Of a stretch of DNA of 64,000 nt, positions 35,382 to 45,420 are shown one piece after another (position 1 is the first letter of the stretch; every line of letters begins with the position of its first letter). Under the pieces are notes generated by a model. The model was not told the origin of the DNA and did not search any database. It was given only the letters and a program-made list of their open reading frames with translations. Both the position numbers and the translations under genes were made by a program. This DNA comes from Antedon mediterranea (Eukaryota > Echinodermata > Crinoidea > Comatulida > Antedonidae): positions 21,087,001 to 21,151,000 of the forward strand of contig NC_092673.1 of NCBI RefSeq assembly GCF_964355755.1, given 5' to 3'.

Positions 35382-38125
35382 GACTCAAAATATGCTAAAG
35401 TGTTATAAAACTGTAACACAGAGGTCAATTTTTCATCTTTAACCTTTTTTTTTTTTTATAACCTGAAATTGTTGAGTAAAAACATATCTTTCAGGCAATA
35501 CTAAAAAAAAGATAAGTCACTGAACATGAACTTCAAAAAATGTATTTTAATTTAATTGGTGTAGCAATTGCGTGTGTTAGTTTTGACGGACAAAATGTTG
35601 TTGTTTTTCTTGAACAAATAATAAAATTATCATAACTATGTCTTATAATTTATTTAATTATGTTTAATATACTACATTTCAAAGTATAAATGCGGAAAAA
35701 AAATTTCTCAATAATCACATAAAAGTGTTTTTGTCTTTAAAAAATTAGCATGCAATTGGTGAAAATTTATTATGCCGTTTTAATTGTACTTTAATCACTG
35801 TAAATCCTTTGGTTATTAACTATTCTTGATAGAATGGCAGAAAGTCATAATGGCAAAATGTTTTATGAGGAAAAATAATATCAAATGGCATATCTTTGAA
35901 AATAATGACATTATTTGAGGTGTACTTGCGTGTGTTAGTTTGACAGACACTACGCTTGCGTGTGTTAGTTTGACAGACGAAGCTGTGGGTGTGGGTGTGT
36001 GTGTTGTCTGGAAAACACTATTGGGCATGTAGTTTGAGAAAAAAAATGATAAGAGTACACTTTAGGTGTGAAGGTTGGCTATTTATTAAAAATTACCAAT
36101 ATTTTAATAAAATCCAAATACCGTTATGTAATCTCCGACATACAGTAATTTTCACTTGGCAAATTCAACTACCGGTATACAATACTTGCATGTATAAAAA
36201 CACAACTAATGTCATCAAAATGGTTTGAAATATTTAAATTGAAAATTAATCTGAAACAATTATCTTAATTGCCTAATTATTATACAGTCAACATGAAAAC
36301 GTGCATGATGCATAAATAGAACATCTTTCTCTATACAATTTTGAATGGACGGCACCTCTTGAATTAGTTTTCGGGGTTGGTGAGCCCTTATTTATCTCTT
36401 CTATTTTTACTTTTATTTTTAAAACCATTCTGAAAATACAGCAAGTACAGAAAAAAATATTAATTTTGTATTTATTTTATTAATATTTTTATTTATTATA
36501 TTAGTAAATCTATATGTTTTATTTATTTAATATTTCTTTAAATATTTTTATTTATGTTAGTAGGCCTACATTTGATTTATTCTTTTATATTTTAATTTGT
36601 TTTATTTCTATTTGTTTTAATTTAGTATACTTAATTATTATTGAGTTAATACTAATTAAATAGCCTGTTAGTTACTTAACTATATTTTTATTATAGGTAT
36701 TAATATTTATAGTATCTATTTATTTATAATTATATTGGAATAAATTTTATACTTCAAAATTATTTTACCATGCTAATCATCAACACACAAAATGAAACTA
36801 AATTGTTTAATTCCATTAAATTTTTTTTTTTATGAAGTATAAAAGCTATTAAAATACGCTATTTGTAATTGAAATGAAATACACGATCTGCCAAATCCTT
36901 ATATACACGGCCGCCGTCCGTCAAATATAACGCACGTGTTCGCCAGCGCTCCTCCGGAGACGGAATACCAGCGATTGCTACTTGTTTGAAGTATAGGCTT
37001 AGGCCTAGTTATAAAACCTAGGAATTACATGTATTAAAACTTGAAAAGAACATTCCATGATATTAAAATTAACTAAAATCTAACCAATAAATATGTCAAG
37101 GCCTAACGCACGGAAGAAATATCTGTCAAATATAACGCACGATTTAGAAAGGTCAGTCAAAACACTGAGCAAATTAGCCTAGGCGTGTGCCTATCGCTGT
37201 CGCTTGAGACAGTTCGCCCTAATAGCCGTACCGAGGTAATTATTAGGCCTAAAATACCATTAGAATTAAATATATAAAGCCTAAACTATGTATTTATGTT
37301 CTAAATGTATTTATTTATGATTTCTAATAATGTTAAGTACTTACGTGCGTTATATCTTGCGTGCGTTATATTTTTGACAGAAACTAGTTTTCGTTGTTTA
37401 GCGACGCAAGTTTACATTCTGTGAAGAATTTTTGCAGCGGGAAGCCATCGCGGGAGCTATATTTGTAGGCTGCCATGTAGTATCGTCTGTTTGCTCATTC
37501 TCGGCGGTAATGACAGGAAAACATTGCGTGCGTTAGTTTTTGACAGACAATGGTGACATTTTTTTTAAATCGGGATTTATATACAATTAAATTACATAAC
37601 ATTTAAAATCTGATGCATTATATAGAGTAAACATATCCTTGAATTGTTTAACATTTTGGTTTTCGTATTGCCGTTGTTCTAGGCCTAACCCAGCCTAGGC
37701 CTAGTCAAACTTGATTGTTGACGGACACAGTAACGCACGTCAGCACAAGCAAAGATATTAATTTATTATACAAAAATAAAATATTGTGGTGTCAATATAT
37801 TGATTTTATTTATTGTTTATACATGTACTTCCAATATCCCAATCAATATTTTTTATTATACTTCACAATTATCAAATATAAATTGGATTATGAAGTGACA
37901 CTCAAAATGTTACAAATTCATGGTGTGAGAATAGGCCATTATCACAACAAATTTGAAATTTAAAAAAAAAATAGTGGGTGGAGTGAAATGAAACTGTGTA
38001 AGTTATACCGTTGCATGTTAAACTATCTATTAATTCCCTACACATATTAGTGTATAGTATATAATATTTTTTATAAATACAAATTAAAATGGCATTTTAT
38101 GTAACACCTTAGCATATTTTGACTC
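35382..38125. mobile_element. 2,744-bp non-autonomous DNA transposon inserted in the minisatellite
   Basis: Ends GACTCAAAATATGCTAAAGT (left) and the inverted counterpart ending TTAGCATATTTTGACTC (right) match over about 24 bases with two mismatches. ATAT is duplicated on both sides (35378-35381, 38126-38129), and removing the element plus one ATAT restores a perfect 69-bp unit. The interior carries at least nine copies of a GTGCGTTA...TTTGACGGACA motif in both orientations. No transposase frame is visible; the longest open frames are about 80 codons without known content. Confidence 0.9.
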
Positions 38126-38800
38126 ATATGCCTGATTCATATCTTTCAATATTTTCTTTCTTTGCCATATTAGTCCAAATAGATTCCTCATTGTATATGC
38201 CTGATTCATATATTTCAATATTTTCTTTCTTTGCCATATTTGTCCAAGTAGATTCCTCATTGTATATACCTGATTCATATATTTCAATATTTTCTTTCTT
38301 TGCCATATTTTTCCAAATAGATTCCTCATTGTATATGCCTGATTCATATCTTTCAATATTTTTTTTCTTTGCCATATTAGTCCAAATAGATTCCTCATTG
38401 TATATACCTGATTCATATCTTTCAATATTTTTTTTCTTTGCCATATTAGTCCAAATAGATTCCTCATTGTATATGCCTGATTCATATCTTTCAATATTTT
38501 CTTTCTTTGCCATATTAGTCCAAATATATATATGCCTGATTCATATCTTTCAATATTTTCTTTCTTTGCCATATTAGTCCAAATATATATATGCCTGATT
38601 CATATATTTCAATATTTTCTTTCTTTGCCATATTAGTCCAAATATATATATGCCTGATTCATATCTTTCAATATTTTCTTTCTTTGCCATATTTGTCCAA
38701 ATATATTCCTCATTATACCTGATTCATATCTTTTAATGTTTTTATCTATGCCAAATTTGTCCAAATATATTCCTCATTGATATGCCTGATTCATATCTTT
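38126..38800. repeat. 69-bp minisatellite, right-hand remainder
   Basis: Continues the same array after the inserted element: units start at 38131, 38200, 38269, 38338, 38407 and 38476 with the 69-bp period, then switch to a 59-bp version (38535, 38594, 38653) lacking GATTCCTCAT and carrying CCAAATATATATATG. It then decays until about 38800. Confidence 0.93.
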
Positions 38801-39079
38801 CAATATTGTTTTCTTTGTTATTTAACTTCTGATATTTAATCACCATTCCAATCGTCATGTGTATATCTAAATCTTCTGAATCTTCTAAATAACCTGAATC
38901 TAAATAATCTAAATATCTTATCTCTTGTTTCATATCAATATAGTAGTAGTAGTGGAAACCATTTTGTAACAACAGTGTTGCGTGATAATTGCATGATACT
39001 ATAGGAAATTATATAGAATTCTTGTTCTCGTACATCAAAACAAAAATGATAAATTTGACAACTGGTACGGAATGCTTAA

Positions 39080-39414
39080 AGATGTATTGTCCCTCTGAAA
39101 AAATAATTCTTAACAAAACATTTTTTGAATGTCATTTTAATGTAACATAATAGTTATCCACTTTGACCAAAAATTGGATCGAAAAAAAATGTATTTATCT
39201 GAAAAAAAAGTAATTTAAAGAAAAAAATACTGCCTGCCAATGGGTTTTTGGTTGAATTTAACCAATTATTTTGTCATTTTATATATGAAAACATTATTTG
39301 TTTTCTTTTTTTTTTTCTACGGAAGTAATTAAATTTATTAAAACTACAAATAACATATTTAAAGTCCGATTTAAGTAATCTTCATTTTTCATGTTTTTGG
39401 GAGACAATACATTT
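39080..39414 (+). mobile_element. piggyBac-type MITE family B, copy 1
   Basis: Flanked by TTAA (39076-39079, 39415-39418). Ends AGATGTATTGTCCC and GGGAGACAATACATTT. 335 bp, non-coding. Confidence 0.85.
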
Positions 39415-39509
39415 TTAATGTAATATATAACTTTCATTCTTGTTTATGTTATTTCTGTTTCTATACATTCCATTTTAATATTTAATGTGATTACTTTTTT
39501 CTTTATCAG

Positions 39510-39583
39510 GTGGTAGATCTAGAACAAGATATGGCAGCGGTCGGACCTCGTCACGTCATCATTGAGAAACGAGTTTTATTTAA
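39510..39583 (+). CDS. RGS12: RGS12 exon 11: end of first RBD
   Basis: CTTTATCAG to TTT AA|GTGAGT, phase 0-2. It reads VVDLEQDMAAVGPRHVIIEK then RVLF, matching the L-x-Q-D-...-L-x-x-RxL-F end of RBD1 in RGS12 (LVLHQDSSILESRDLRLEKRTLF in vertebrates). Confidence 0.92.
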
Positions 39584-39632
39584 GTGAGTGTCAAAAGTAC
39601 AGGGATGTAGAAACTATTTTTCTCTGAACTGA

Positions 39633-39927
39633 TATGCTATCCTCTTATAGCACATATGTTATATGTTGTAAATAAGTTGAACTCATACACTCTTATGTAG
39701 TCCATGCTATATGTTGTACACATGTTGAACTCACATGCTATCCTCTTGTAGCCCATGCTATATGTTGTACACATGTTGAACTCACATGCTATCCTCTTGT
39801 AGCCCATGCTATATGTTGTACACATGTTGAACTCACACGCTATCCTCTTGTAGCCCATGCTATATGTTGTACACATGTTGAACTCACACGCTATCCTCTT
39901 GTAGCCCATGCTATATGTTGTACACAC
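39633..39927. repeat. 51-bp minisatellite, about 5.5 copies
   Basis: Unit CTATATGTTGTACACATGTT plus GAACTCACATGCTATCCTCTTGTAGCCCATG in sequence; starts at 39707, 39758, 39809, 39860 and 39911, with a diverged unit to the left. Being 17 codons long it also leaves a - strand frame open. Confidence 0.92.
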
Positions 39928-40428
39928 GTTTCTTGTCTCTTTACAACATTTTGTCTCTGTTATTGTGTATGATATTCTGTCATCTTGTATTTTTGGTGTA
40001 ATTATGTTTCTACAATAAAAAATACTGAAAAATATAGTACATTATTCAGCAATAGTAATTGGTTCTATAAATAATGTCACATAAACATTTTCTAAAGTAG
40101 ATAGGATGTATGTATATACTATGTAATGTATTTCTAAAAAATATATATGGATATTATACATTTCGCGCGAACGTTTTGCAATTTTTAAAGTAGTTCAGTT
40201 CAGCAGCAGCTGATATAAACTACTTAAAAAATATATGGGTATTTAAAATATTTTTATTAAATAAAATAGGATTATTTTCAATGCTGTGTGTATGAATTAT
40301 GATGGATCTCAATGGAGATACAAATAAAATTAGCAAAAAGCTAAATCAAAACAATAAAGTAAAATATATAAATGGTAGATCTTTTGGATAACACTAATCC
40401 TTCCTCAGTGAAAGTATTTATGTATAGA

Positions 40429-40800
40429 GTATCACGGTGTGACGTCACAACGACAGAGGGCGCTGCATGGTTGCTAGCCAACCAAAAAATGCGTTCAGCG
40501 CTACTATGTTGATAAACAGTAAAGATCTGTATTTCTATCAAATTATGTATCTTAGCTTGATTTTTTTTAACTTAAACTGTAGTTGAAGAATAAATAGATT
40601 ATTCAAAACAAATATTTAGTGATCTTTTGAAATTTTAGTTTGTTTTTATTAAAATTTATTAAGTTTTAAAATGACTACTTCAATAAGCCTATTCCAAACC
40701 ATTGGTGACTTTGGAGTCAATCAGGCAGGCTGAACGCATTTTTGGTTGCGCTAGCAACCACGCAGTGCCACCTACCGTCGTGACGTCAGCACCGTGATAC
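40429..40800. mobile_element. 372-bp MITE, GTATCACGGTG ends
   Basis: GTATCACGGTGTGACGTCAC at the left mirrors GTGACGTCAGCACCGTGATAC at the right; inner arms TTGCTAGC...AAAATGCGTTCAGCGC and CTGAACGCATTTTTGG also pair, giving arms of roughly 80 bases. Non-coding. Confidence 0.83.
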
Positions 40801-41871
40801 TTTAGTATACATTCAAGTAATAGCTTATTACTGTAAGTATTGAAAAATTGAGTTTTTCTATGCAGTTTATCCGAATTGTGTATACAGCATTAAAATGTAC
40901 AATTTTCAAAGGAAATCTTACAATTACAATTTTCTTTAATTTTTTTAAGACGGGCCAGTGGTATAAACCTTAAATTATCGATTTGCAGAATAATAATTTA
41001 TTTTCAAACAATTGCTGAATGGACAATTAAATATAATTTTTTTAAATATTTTTTATTTATACACGGTATACTGTCATTGTTGAGTTCCTTTTTAATAAAT
41101 TTAATAATTGAAAATCTTCTCTTATGATTGTCTTAGTGTTGTCTTCTGTATATAGCAAGTTAAATAAATGTTGTCTGAAAATGCAAAAGAATTATAAAAT
41201 TAATAAACTTATCAACTCAACTATAATGTTATTTGTATTATAATTTAGATATTAGACCTGCCCTTTTCCTTTGCTAGCCTCCACCGCTGACTTTACAAAA
41301 CCACCTTTATAGTTAAGATGTAGATAGTAGTATCGTAGTGTCTGGACAGAGATAGTTAAGGGAAATTAATACTGAAAACTAAAATTTAAGAAGTGAAACA
41401 TGTTATTAATAATAACAAAATAATAGTTACATTTCACAGAAAAATAAATTATACTGAAGTTGTTTTTCAATAGATTATAGTTTCAATTTCAGTTTAAATT
41501 TAAAATAATTTTTTTGTAAAATGTTGACTTCTGGAATGGTATTCGATTGGCAGTCAGGAAGTTATTAGACCTGACTATAGGAAGAAAGATCACAGTATTT
41601 ACAAAGGAACATACCATTTCATTAGAGGGTATTTCAACCTTTAAAAACTGTTATAATGACATTCTGCAGTGTTACAGTTTTCCATTTTAATACATTTCAG
41701 TTACTCTGTACTCAGCAAGTCATGAGAACTGTGAACAACAAAAACAACAAATATTTATTAAATCTACATACATTTACTGCATACCAGCACACAACTGGTG
41801 GCAGGCTACCTTTAAGAATGTACTAATCCACATGGAAGTTAACTAGTCTCTTTACTGTCGTTTCATTACAG

Positions 41872-41995
41872 AATTGAATTGCCTAACAAGAGAGTGATAG
41901 GTGTGAAGTCTAAGCCAACCAAGAAATTGTATGAAGTTCTTAAACCAATCACACACAAGTATCAGTTGATATTAGATGCCATGGTAGTACATCTA
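41872..41995 (+). CDS. RGS12: RGS12 exon 12: second Ras-binding domain, part 1
   Basis: TTCATTACAG to CTA|GTAAGT, phase 2-0. IELPNKRVIGVKSKPTKKLY, EVLKPITHKYQLILDAMVVH matches RGS12 RBD2 (NRSVGLKAKPTKPVTEVLRP in vertebrates), including the K-x-K-P-T-K signature. Confidence 0.95.
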
Positions 41996-42111
41996 GTAAG
42001 TATTGTGAAATATTTAAACTTTTAGTGGCAAAGCTTTTGCACAGATCTAGTTTTTACTATTTGTTTTTGAAAATATATTAACAATCTTGAAAAAATCGTT
42101 TGTAATTTCAG

Positions 42112-42202
42112 ATGGGTTCTCCTGTGCCCCTTGACATGGATATTATTGTTGAATCATTGGACAATCGAAGGATTCTCATTGAGACAGTTGAGCAGTATAG
42201 CG
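42112..42202 (+). CDS. RGS12: RGS12 exon 13: second Ras-binding domain, part 2
   Basis: ATTTCAG|ATGGGT to AGC G|GTATGT, phase 0-1. MGSPVPLDMDIIVESLDNRR then ILIETVEQYS; PLD...ISSLDGQRVVLE is the corresponding vertebrate segment. Completes RBD2. Confidence 0.93.
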
Positions 42203-42383
42203 GTATGTTTTAATATTTTAGCTATTTATTAATTTCATTTCGCCAAAAAAGTGACCTCTATAAAGGGAACTCTTTGGGTCCTGAATGTCTCCCCTTAATA
42301 GGGGGTCTACTGTATTGTCTAACCAAAACACATATTTGTTAAAAATGTTATTGTTTAATGTTATTGTTATGTTTATGTTATAG
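42203..42383 (+). other. RGS12 intron 13 with TACTGTA-type repeat remnant
   Basis: Segment near 42245-42320 (CTCTATAAAGG...CCTTAATAGGGGGTCTACTGTA) resembles pieces near 17400-17475 and 57300-57378; it looks like a decayed MITE end. Confidence 0.5.
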
Positions 42384-42532
42384 CTGGCACTTACAAAATG
42401 AATAGGGCTGAAACCGCTATGCCACCAAAAAACAAAACTAAACTACACAAATCAATATCAGCTGAAAGTGTACTAACGCATGGACCTGCACGACATGTAC
42501 ACACCCATAAACAGAATGGTAGTGTCCAAAAG
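42384..42532 (+). CDS. RGS12: RGS12 exon 14: basic linker before GoLoco
   Basis: TTATAG|CTGGCA to AAG|GTACAT, phase 1-0. It encodes AGTYKMNRAETAMPPKNKTK and then a His/Ser-rich stretch. Low complexity, no domain. Frame and splice sites fit; the vertebrate gene has a similar basic linker here. Confidence 0.85.
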
Positions 42533-42659
42533 GTACATATGTTACTGTGTTATACTTTGTACGAACATTTGACAACTATTAGAATATGGTTATATAGCAT
42601 GAATTGTTTCTTACTACTCTCGATACTCTATTCAAAGGCTTTTAAATTATTTTTTGTAG

Positions 42660-42795
42660 ACATCTGACAAGATTCAAAAGTCCAATGAGAAGCAGGCAAA
42701 GGATATCAACTCAACATTTGGTAGACGATTGAAAAGCCCACTGAAAAAGGTCTCAAATAAAAGTAAAGACAATATGAACCGCAAGGATGCTGATG
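42660..42795 (+). CDS. RGS12: RGS12 exon 15: lysine-rich linker
   Basis: TTTTTGTAG to GAT G|GTAGGT, phase 0-1. TSDKIQKSNEKQAKDINSTF then a basic GRRLKSPLKKVSNKSKDN; likely disordered. Continues the frame into the GoLoco exon. Confidence 0.85.
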
Positions 42796-43476
42796 GTAGG
42801 TAGTCTTTTTGATAAATTCACCAAGTAAACTTTCTCTCTCTTTCACACCATGCTATGTAATGTATACTTTTGTATGTTCTACTTTTTCTTTTGATTTATA
42901 ATTACTTACACTTATAAGTTTATATATCTTTTACTTGCTATCAAAAGAATAATAATAAAAAAATAAATAAATAAATTCTACTGTACCATCCCTCCACCAG
43001 TTCTTATCTTGAGCATCATTCTTTTCTTTGGCAATACAATCCAAAATTGTGTGTTGTGTTTTTCACAGTATGCATTAAGCTTAAAGATGTATTGTCCCCA
43101 AAAACATGAAAAATGAAGATTAATTAAATTGTTGTTTTGTAGTTTTTATAAAGTTAATCACTTTTGTAGAAAAAAGAAACAAACAAAAATAATGTTTTCA
43201 CTTATAAAATGACAAAATAAATGGTTAAATTTTATTTATTCAGACTTTTTTCATTTAAATTACAGTTTTCAGGTAAATAATTTTTTTTTCCCAATCTATT
43301 TGTGTTCAAAGTGAATAACTATTATGTGACATTAAAATGGCATATTCAACAACAAATGTTGTAAGAATTATTTTTCAGGGGGACAATACATTGTTAAGTT
43401 GCAATGCATTGTATGTAAAATAGTAGACAACGATAACAACAATGAATGTTTTATAATCTCTATTCTCTCTATAAAG
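42796..43476 (+). other. RGS12 intron 15 with MITE family B copy 2
   Basis: An (AAT/AAAT)n run near 42948-42975 and the 309-bp MITE 43085-43393. The acceptor ATAAAG|ATTTG is an AAG type. Confidence 0.7.
43085..43393 (+). mobile_element. piggyBac-type MITE family B, copy 2
   Basis: TTAA on both sides (43081-43084, 43394-43397). Ends AGATGTATTGTCCCC and GGGGGACAATACATTG. Non-coding, intronic, 83 bases from the GoLoco exon. Confidence 0.88.
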
Positions 43477-44705
43477 ATTTGATTGCGGCAGTATCAAAGG
43501 CACAAGGAAGCCGTTTGAACGATCAACGTGGCTTGACCATCCTGAATCTTGAATTACCAGACTTCTTAAAGAAATCACCAAATTCTGCTGGTGTAAACCC
43601 TCCAGAAGACCGCCCACGTACAGCAATGGGTATCACCAATGCCTACCAACTTCCAGAATTCCTGCAGAACGACGAGGAAGACGAAAACGGAGCGCTCTTT
43701 AGCAAGACATTAGTTTCCCGGTCAAAATCAACTCCACCAATTGCACCAACTCACTACCAAACACCATCCAACCTTCCAGACGGTATCATACCAACACACT
43801 ACCAGGCTGAGGAAATATTTGGTCAACGTAACATGAATATGACTGCGCCGAAATTTAGCGATTCTATAGTTGAGAATAGTTTCCGTGAAACTAATTGGAC
43901 ATTGAACCCTCGTGTGCATAAATTACCTGGTAGACGAGGTCTTGGATATGCAAACAGCCAATCGGAGCAAGCTTTGCATCAAAGGAAGTGTGATTTGAGA
44001 AGTTACTCTCAGAATTCTTTACAAAGTGATGATTTGAACGCAAATAACGGCAGCAATTTAAAACGTATAAATAGTTTACATTATCAAGAAGAAGCAGAGT
44101 CAACAGATAGTGAGGAGGAAGAGGAGGATGACAATTATGGTAACCTAAATTCCACAACTAACAGCGTTCCACCTCCACCATCAGATGCGAATGAATCAAC
44201 TTTAAACCTGGATATGCCAGACTATTCACCTCCAACACCAATCACCTACCATGGTCCACCTTCATACCGAAAGGTACGATCTGAAAGTACGCCTCCCCAA
44301 TATGTAGGACGCGGTATTCCAATTCCTCAGCGGCTGGAAGATGAGACCGAAGAAGACTTGGGAACCTTACCCCCTTCACCATCTACGCATGATCTTATTT
44401 TAAGCATAGAACAAGAAGAGATGAATCTTGTGAAAGATTCTGTACCAAAAACCAGTGACAAACCATCACCAAGTAACATAGCTGTAAACCAGAAAAATGT
44501 CTCAAAACCTGATGTGACGTTATCAGCTATCAATGTCCTGGAAAAACAGGACAAACGATCTAGATTGGGCATCTCTTTTCCAGCCGGCACTGTACTACAA
44601 ACACCGAATAAACAGGAAACACCTTCTTCAACAAACCTGAATCCTGCGGACAAACGGTTTGTGATCAATAAAGATGGCCGTAGATTAAGAGCAACATTTG
44701 TTTAG
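43477..44705 (+). CDS. RGS12: RGS12 last coding exon: GoLoco motif and long C-terminal tail
   Basis: CTATAAAG|ATTTG (phase 1) to TAG 44703-44705. It starts with DLIAAVSKAQGSRLNDQRG, a GoLoco motif with the D-Q-R triad whose arginine reaches the nucleotide of Galpha-i; vertebrate RGS12 has ELISKAQSNRADDQRG. LNLELPDFLKK parallels the LVLPEFLRLP after the vertebrate GoLoco, and YQLPEFLQ repeats that theme further on. The rest, about 370 residues, is Ser/Pro/Glu-rich with an acidic run (DSEEEEEDDNYG) and proline-rich SH3-type stretches (VPPPPSD, YSPPTP). The tail is longer than I would expect for RGS14 and suits RGS12. Confidence 0.96.
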
Positions 44706-44828
44706 TATTAATTTGAAATGATGTAAAATGAAATTCATGTTTATAGGACTGTATTTTAAAAGTTTCATTAAAAAAATGTGATATGCTTTGTAGTTATTTA
44801 TAATCAATTGAATTATCATAATTTTATC

Positions 44829-44834
44829 AATAAA
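44829..44834 (+). terminator. Candidate polyadenylation signal of RGS12
   Basis: AATAAA 124 bases after the stop codon, the first one downstream. No transcript evidence; the 3' UTR may be longer. Confidence 0.55.
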
Positions 44835-44837
44835 ACC

Positions 44838-45420
44838 ATGCTTATGAATATGCAAAAGGTAAATTTAAATTATGATTGCCTTATTGAATTTATATCATCT
44901 TGATAATTAAATATTGCTTATAAATTATACAAAAGGTAGATTTAAATATTAATAAAGTTCTGATTTCCTTCTTAACACCTTGCTTGTAGATATATTAAAA
45001 ATCATTTTGATATTAAACATTGCTTATGAATATGCAAAAGATAGATTTAAATATTAATGAACTTCCGATAGCTTTCTTAACACCTTGCTTGTAGATAGAT
45101 ATATTGAATTTATATAATCATCTTGATAATTCAACATTGCTTATGAATATGCAAAAGATAGATTTAAATATTAATGAACTTCCGATAGCTTTCTTAACAC
45201 CTTGCTTGTAGATAGATATATTGAATTAATATAATCATCTTGATAATTAACATTGCTTATGAATATGCAAAAGATAGATTTAAATATTAATGAACTTCTG
45301 ATAGCCTTCTTCAACACCTTGCTTGTAAATATGTTAATTAATGTAATCATCTTGATAATTAAGCCTGTTTATGAATATGCAAAAGATAGTTTAAATATTA
45401 AGTTTACTACTATTATAGAT
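44838..45420. repeat. Degenerate tandem repeat, about 112 bp, six copies
   Basis: The block GCTTATGAATATGCAAAAG followed by TAGATTTAAATATTAATGA recurs near 44842, 44918, 45028, 45140, 45251 and 45368. The middle three copies are nearly identical; edges have decayed. It begins immediately after the RGS12 polyadenylation signal. Confidence 0.85.

Larger units (their letters stand above)
30685..39509 (+). other. RGS12 intron 10 (8.8 kb), minisatellite intron
   Basis: More than half is the 69-bp array and the element inserted in it. A family B MITE (39080-39414) precedes the acceptor TTTATCAG. The first 600 bases show nothing definite. The intron splits the first RBD. Confidence 0.85.
39584..41871 (+). 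other. RGS12 intron 11 (2.3 kb)
   Basis: Holds a 51-bp tandem array just after the donor and a 372-bp MITE at 40429-40800. The rest is AT-rich and featureless to my reading. Confidence 0.7.
1..44705 (+). other. RGS12: RGS12-like gene locus (5' truncated), PDZ-PTB-(ZAD-like)-RGS-RBD-RBD-GoLoco
   Basis: The gene spans about 44.7 kb and 16 recognisable coding exons, described one by one below. Joining the exons at GT-AG sites keeps a single open frame from the left edge to TAG 44703-44705. Domain order is that of metazoan RGS12 (Drosophila Loco, vertebrate RGS12/RGS14): PDZ, PTB, RGS, tandem RBD, GoLoco. In the family the RGS box accelerates GTP hydrolysis on Galpha-i/o, GoLoco holds Galpha-i in the GDP form, and the RBDs bind activated Ras/Raf components. 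The first exons, with most of the PDZ domain, lie left of the window. The cysteine domain in exon 3 is not something I know from vertebrate RGS12. Family assignment is firm; the isoform structure is inferred. Confidence 0.95.

Noticed and set aside
31303-35442. A 1,379-codon open frame on the + strand and two frames of over 1,330 codons on the - strand
   Set aside because: All three are translations of the 69-bp minisatellite; a period divisible by three without stops keeps frames open automatically. Variable sites change amino acids in every frame, and the region is an intron between two halves of one RGS12 domain.
35816-37963. Short open frames (70-82 codons) in the 2.7-kb element
   Set aside because: No recognisable domain, low-complexity AT-rich composition, and no longer frame that could be a transposase.
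43728-44668. Several - strand frames of 60-113 codons across the GoLoco exon
   Set aside because: Shadows of the last RGS12 exon; composition mirrors the Ser/Pro/Glu-rich sense frame.
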